This document shows positions 61,336 through 64,000 of a stretch of DNA of 64,000 nucleotides, piece by piece. The stretch is from Clavulina sp. PMI_390 (lineage: Eukaryota > Basidiomycota > Agaricomycetes > Cantharellales > Hydnaceae). The notes beneath the pieces are model-generated. The model had not been told where the DNA came from, did no database searches, and saw only the letters and a list, made by a program, of their open reading frames with translations. Every line of letters begins with the position of its first letter. Position 1 is the stretch's first letter. A program made the translations under genes and the position numbers. The DNA lies in assembly GCA_015039315.1 (NCBI GenBank), contig WIDE01000031.1, positions 272,066-336,065 of the forward strand, given 5' to 3'.

Positions 61336-62149
61336 CTAGACGCTAGTAAGTGCTCAATTCTTATTACCAAGAATTTACCTCTTCAGTGCCCCAGCACCAT
61401 GACGTGTCGGGGGATCCTCGGACACGACCTGAACTGAATATCTGTATGACGACGGGCGAAGAACCGAAGTCCAGAGTTTCGAGAAAATGTCTCAAATAGC
61501 AGGATTATGGTCAACTAGCCAACTTTTTTTGAGTTATAACAAGTCTTGCCCTTTTAGAACAATCCTCAGCACGAACCAGAATTCTAGTAATCCGCGGAGT
61601 TTCAACCAAACAACAGACCAAACCCTATACCTAACGAGAGTTTAAAGAGCTTTTGTTGATTGAAGATTCTTCAGTCAATATTAGCATCAGCTGGGTGGCC
61701 AATTGCTGAGGAGGGTGTCCAGAATTGCGCAAAATGGTCGCTAAACTGCTCGCAACTTCGTAGCTCAAATATTCTGTGGGATTGTCTGCTCCTATGGGGT
61801 CACTTGAAACTATGGATTGGGAAGCCTCGGAATGGGGGCCTAATCTAGGGCAGGACTCACGGCTTGCGGACCTACTAGAGTGCCATGCATCGGGATATCT
61901 CAATAAGTGAGTGCATCAATCGCTCGTTAAGAGAGAGATAGCATTCCGAGAAGTCAGCCATACCAAGGAAGATTATGGAACATGGCAGTACTGGACGATA
62001 ACGGACCACGCGTTACGTGAGGGAAAAATCTTGACAAAGGCTCATGCCTCCCGAGAGAGAGGTCTTTACTTATCCTGTAGAAATACACAGAGGAGTTAAG
62101 ATGGTCGTGAGGTTCAGAAGTATCGTTGGCGAGGGCCAGACTATCCCTT
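61336..62149. other. Spacer without recognisable gene
   Basis: About 800 nt. Frames such as 61631-61903 (minus) and 61911-62099 (plus) have no recognisable motif. The left end could hold the N-terminal part of the RFA2 relic, the right end the C-terminal part of the F-box relic, but similarity is too weak to place them. Confidence 0.4.
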
Positions 62150-62610
62150 CACTTTCTCCACAAGCTCAAATAGATCTTCCGAATTCCATGCCCCAACAGA
62201 AGACAATATAGGTGCTCCAAATGATTAGCCTCTCTCCGGAGAAAGTTGATCATCTACGCCGGCGCGAATCCGCCTCGAAGACGCAAAGCGGCGGTCTCCC
62301 AGGGGAGCCATACTGCGACTTGTGACAGCTAGGCCCCCAAAGAGACAATATTAGTTCGGCAATATCGACGCTGGACTAGGTAGTCCAGAAGTGGTCATGC
62401 CAATCTGTATAGCCCTCCTCCCTATCGAATAAGGTGTAATACACAATAAAGAGAGTGAAATAACCAATAGATCGATCAAATGATGCTGATTATATGGGTG
62501 AGCAGAAAGCCGAGAATATATAGTGTATAATGCACTACAAAAAGGTACTCTTTTGGAGGGGTCGAGCCGGTCTTCAAGGAGGTATGTGGAGGTGAAAACT
62601 TCGCTGTTGA
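62150..62610 (-). pseudogene. Family III F-box relic
   Basis: At about 62600-62515 the minus strand reads STYLLEDRLDPSKRVPFCS then ALYTIYSRL, matching the DRLNRSKxVPMNLSFYTTYP segment of intact genes. At about 62315-62200 it reads LRLRGGFAPA, a TAG, then MINFLRREANHLEHLY, matching the LRLxxGFxxxxVIxFLRxxxxLEHLDW unit. The roughly 200 nt between correspond to a much longer stretch in intact genes, so an internal deletion has occurred. Confidence 0.75.
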
Positions 62611-62813
62611 TAGCAGGCTTACAAGGCCACATGAATGGTAGTAATGTTTAATATTAAGGCACTTCGGAGCCCAGTTAAGACGAAATTTAGATTCCTAGAT
62701 ACCGACCCGGCATATTTATTGGCTGACGACTTCGTGTGAGCTGGGGGGTGCCTCGACTCCTTAAACAAAAGGCATTGGTAAAATCGAACAGAGAGACCAT
62801 GAGCGTCAAACAA

Positions 62814-64000
62814 CTAATAGAAATTACCGAACCCCCAAGCCTCCGGCCACATTGGCATGGCTGACGATGGTAGTAGCTTCAGCCGCCCATCTACCCCAAC
62901 CCCCTCTCCCTCCGGTGTAAGCTCCACTCCAAGTTTTTCCAAGTCATTGCAGATAACTCTCAGGGCCTGAGACTCCTCTTCAAGGTCTGTTGTGCCGTAT
63001 GGATTGCTAGGCAGACATAGATTGATGGTCAGATCCGGGCGAGCAAGAAGCACGTTCTGGATTAACACAGTCAGGTGTCGAACCTCCCCGGTTGCCAATT
63101 GATCACTGTCAATCTCGAACCAAATAATACGGAGTTTGGGGAGAGGGGAAACTTTGGTGACCATAGGAGTGGGAGGAATGAAAATATTGGAGCTTTCGTC
63201 GGATGGATAATTGCCTTGATCCTCATGGTGCTGATCCGCCAAATGCGGGAAAAACCAGCGCCATGACAGCTCGGAGCAGCCACGAGGAGCAAATAGAAAC
63301 AATTCCTCTAGTTCCGAGTGGCAATGGAGGAAACTCACAACAGCTACTCGACCAAGGTCGCTGCTGGACACCGCAGAGATTTCTTCTTGCTGGTTTGGGC
63401 CAATCCGCCGAATCGAAAAGCGCTTTAGCTGAGGGAATGTCAGCGCACCCAAAGATAGTTGCTGGGCAATGACTCTTCTCCCTACGGTGGGCTCGATCTC
63501 GTGGAGGTAGAGTTCTTTGCAGTTTGGTCCTACGAGCGCAAAGGACGCAGGGTCTGGGAAGTCACATCGTAGGCGCAGTGAAAGAAGTTTCGGGAGCTTT
63601 GTTGGCACTGCTGGGCATGATATATCACGTGGGTGCCGACCTTCAACAGATAAATCCAGATCCCAATCTAGATGCTCCAAATCTGGGCGATGTTGAAGAC
63701 AATTTATCACTGTACTTTGGGTAAACCCATTCCTTAAGCGTAGACGCTTCACTCCTTGAGGAGCAATTACGTCATCTACAGCGAGCATGGATTGGGGTTC
63801 CATAAACATCAGCTCAACAGATGTAAGGTTGAATTGGGCATAATTGCGCCAGAATTGTTGGAGATTGAGACGATAGCAGCGTGGGAACCAAGTTTTGTCG
63901 TCCAGCGTAAGATGCTTAAGGGAAGGGAATGACCAATGGAACGATAGAAAGCGTTCTGTGATATGGGTCGGCCATTTTGAAAGAGGAATATCGTCCTCAG
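62814..64000 (-). CDS. F-box/LRR-like protein, family III, partial at window edge
   Basis: The frame is open from the window end down to the stop at 62814; the N-terminal F-box lies outside. The visible part encodes FPSLKHLTLDDKTWFPRCY, FNLTSVELMFMEPQSML, VKRLRLRNGFTQSTVINCL, HRPDLEHLDWD, a SFALVGPNCKELYLHEIEPT segment, LPKLRIIWFEIDSDQ and ARPDLTINLCLP. It ends with GRLKLLPSSAMPMWPEAWGF, so the complete family tail is kept. No lesion is seen in the 395 visible codons. Its 3' neighbour is the relic at 62150-62610 on the same strand. Confidence 0.85.
   Translation of the reverse strand, partial: EDDIPLSKWPTHITERFLSFHWSFPSLKHLTLDDKTWFPRCYRLNLQQFWRNYAQFNLTSVELMFMEPQSMLAVDDVIAPQGVKRLRLRNGFTQSTVINCLQHRPDLEHLDWDLDLSVEGRHPRDISCPAVPTKLPKLLSLRLRCDFPDPASFALVGPNCKELYLHEIEPTVGRRVIAQQLSLGALTFPQLKRFSIRRIGPNQQEEISAVSSSDLGRVAVVSFLHCHSELEELFLFAPRGCSELSWRWFFPHLADQHHEDQGNYPSDESSNIFIPPTPMVTKVSPLPKLRIIWFEIDSDQLATGEVRHLTVLIQNVLLARPDLTINLCLPSNPYGTTDLEEESQALRVICNDLEKLGVELTPEGEGVGVDGRLKLLPSSAMPMWPEAWGFGNFY

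Noticed and set aside
1..64000. Mobile element, CRISPR array, tRNA or rRNA
   Set aside because: No transposase or reverse transcriptase motifs, terminal repeats, spaced identical repeats or convincing T-arm/anticodon structures were found by eye.

Overview
This is nuclear DNA of a filamentous basidiomycete, most likely an Agaricomycete. Genes have short introns (about 50-75 nt) with GT..AG ends. Conserved eukaryotic genes can be read exon by exon, and the secreted, P450 and UbiA-type genes are of kinds common in mushroom-forming fungi. I cannot name the species. I saw no transposase, reverse transcriptase, CRISPR array, rRNA or convincing tRNA.

The window is dominated by F-box/LRR-type genes: about 20 loci, counting relics, in three families by N-terminal motif and C-terminal tail. 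Family I (LPxELISHIFxLGC) has three intact plus-strand genes at 9-18 kb. Family II (LPxELLLxxFEQ, tail YVDRLRSLSIDV) has two broken copies at 0.5-2.9 kb and six minus-strand copies at 27-38 kb, one broken. Family III (HNSLQPxMNLPTEILSSI, tail WPEAWGF) fills 42-64 kb with plus and minus copies, at least two broken by point lesions and two reduced to relics.

Conserved genes sit between the F-box blocks: a small secreted double-psi beta-barrel protein (3148-3832, -), NudC (5130-6262, +), mitochondrial ribosomal protein L4 (6412-7636, -) divergent from cytosolic ribosomal protein S16 (8007-8659, +), a UbiA-type prenyltransferase (13112-14130, -), an arrestin-like gene (18753-19710, +), a tail-to-tail pair of paralogous P450s (21776-24050 + and 24279-26532 -), gamma-tubulin (38078-40367, +) convergent with MET8 (40632-42008, -), and MBF1 (56100-57007, +). 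Splice models for these were built by hand; nearly all close in phase.

The main observation is how the F-box blocks spread. Duplicated units carry pieces of the neighbouring single-copy genes: a gamma-tubulin promoter plus first exon (35711-35905), an MBF1 exon (60125-60290), a decayed RPA32/RFA2 copy (60555-61335), decayed UbiA copies (15345-16045, 20010-20300), a copy of the arrestin-like gene's promoter without the gene (12530-12775), and the 3' flank of RPS16 (76 bp, 8705-8780 and 10650-10725). Birth, loss and relics of a probable SCF-adaptor repertoire are therefore all visible in one window. Other oddities are a P450 that lost its I-helix threonine while its twin kept it, a probable 2-nt microexon in MBF1, and a GC-AG intron.
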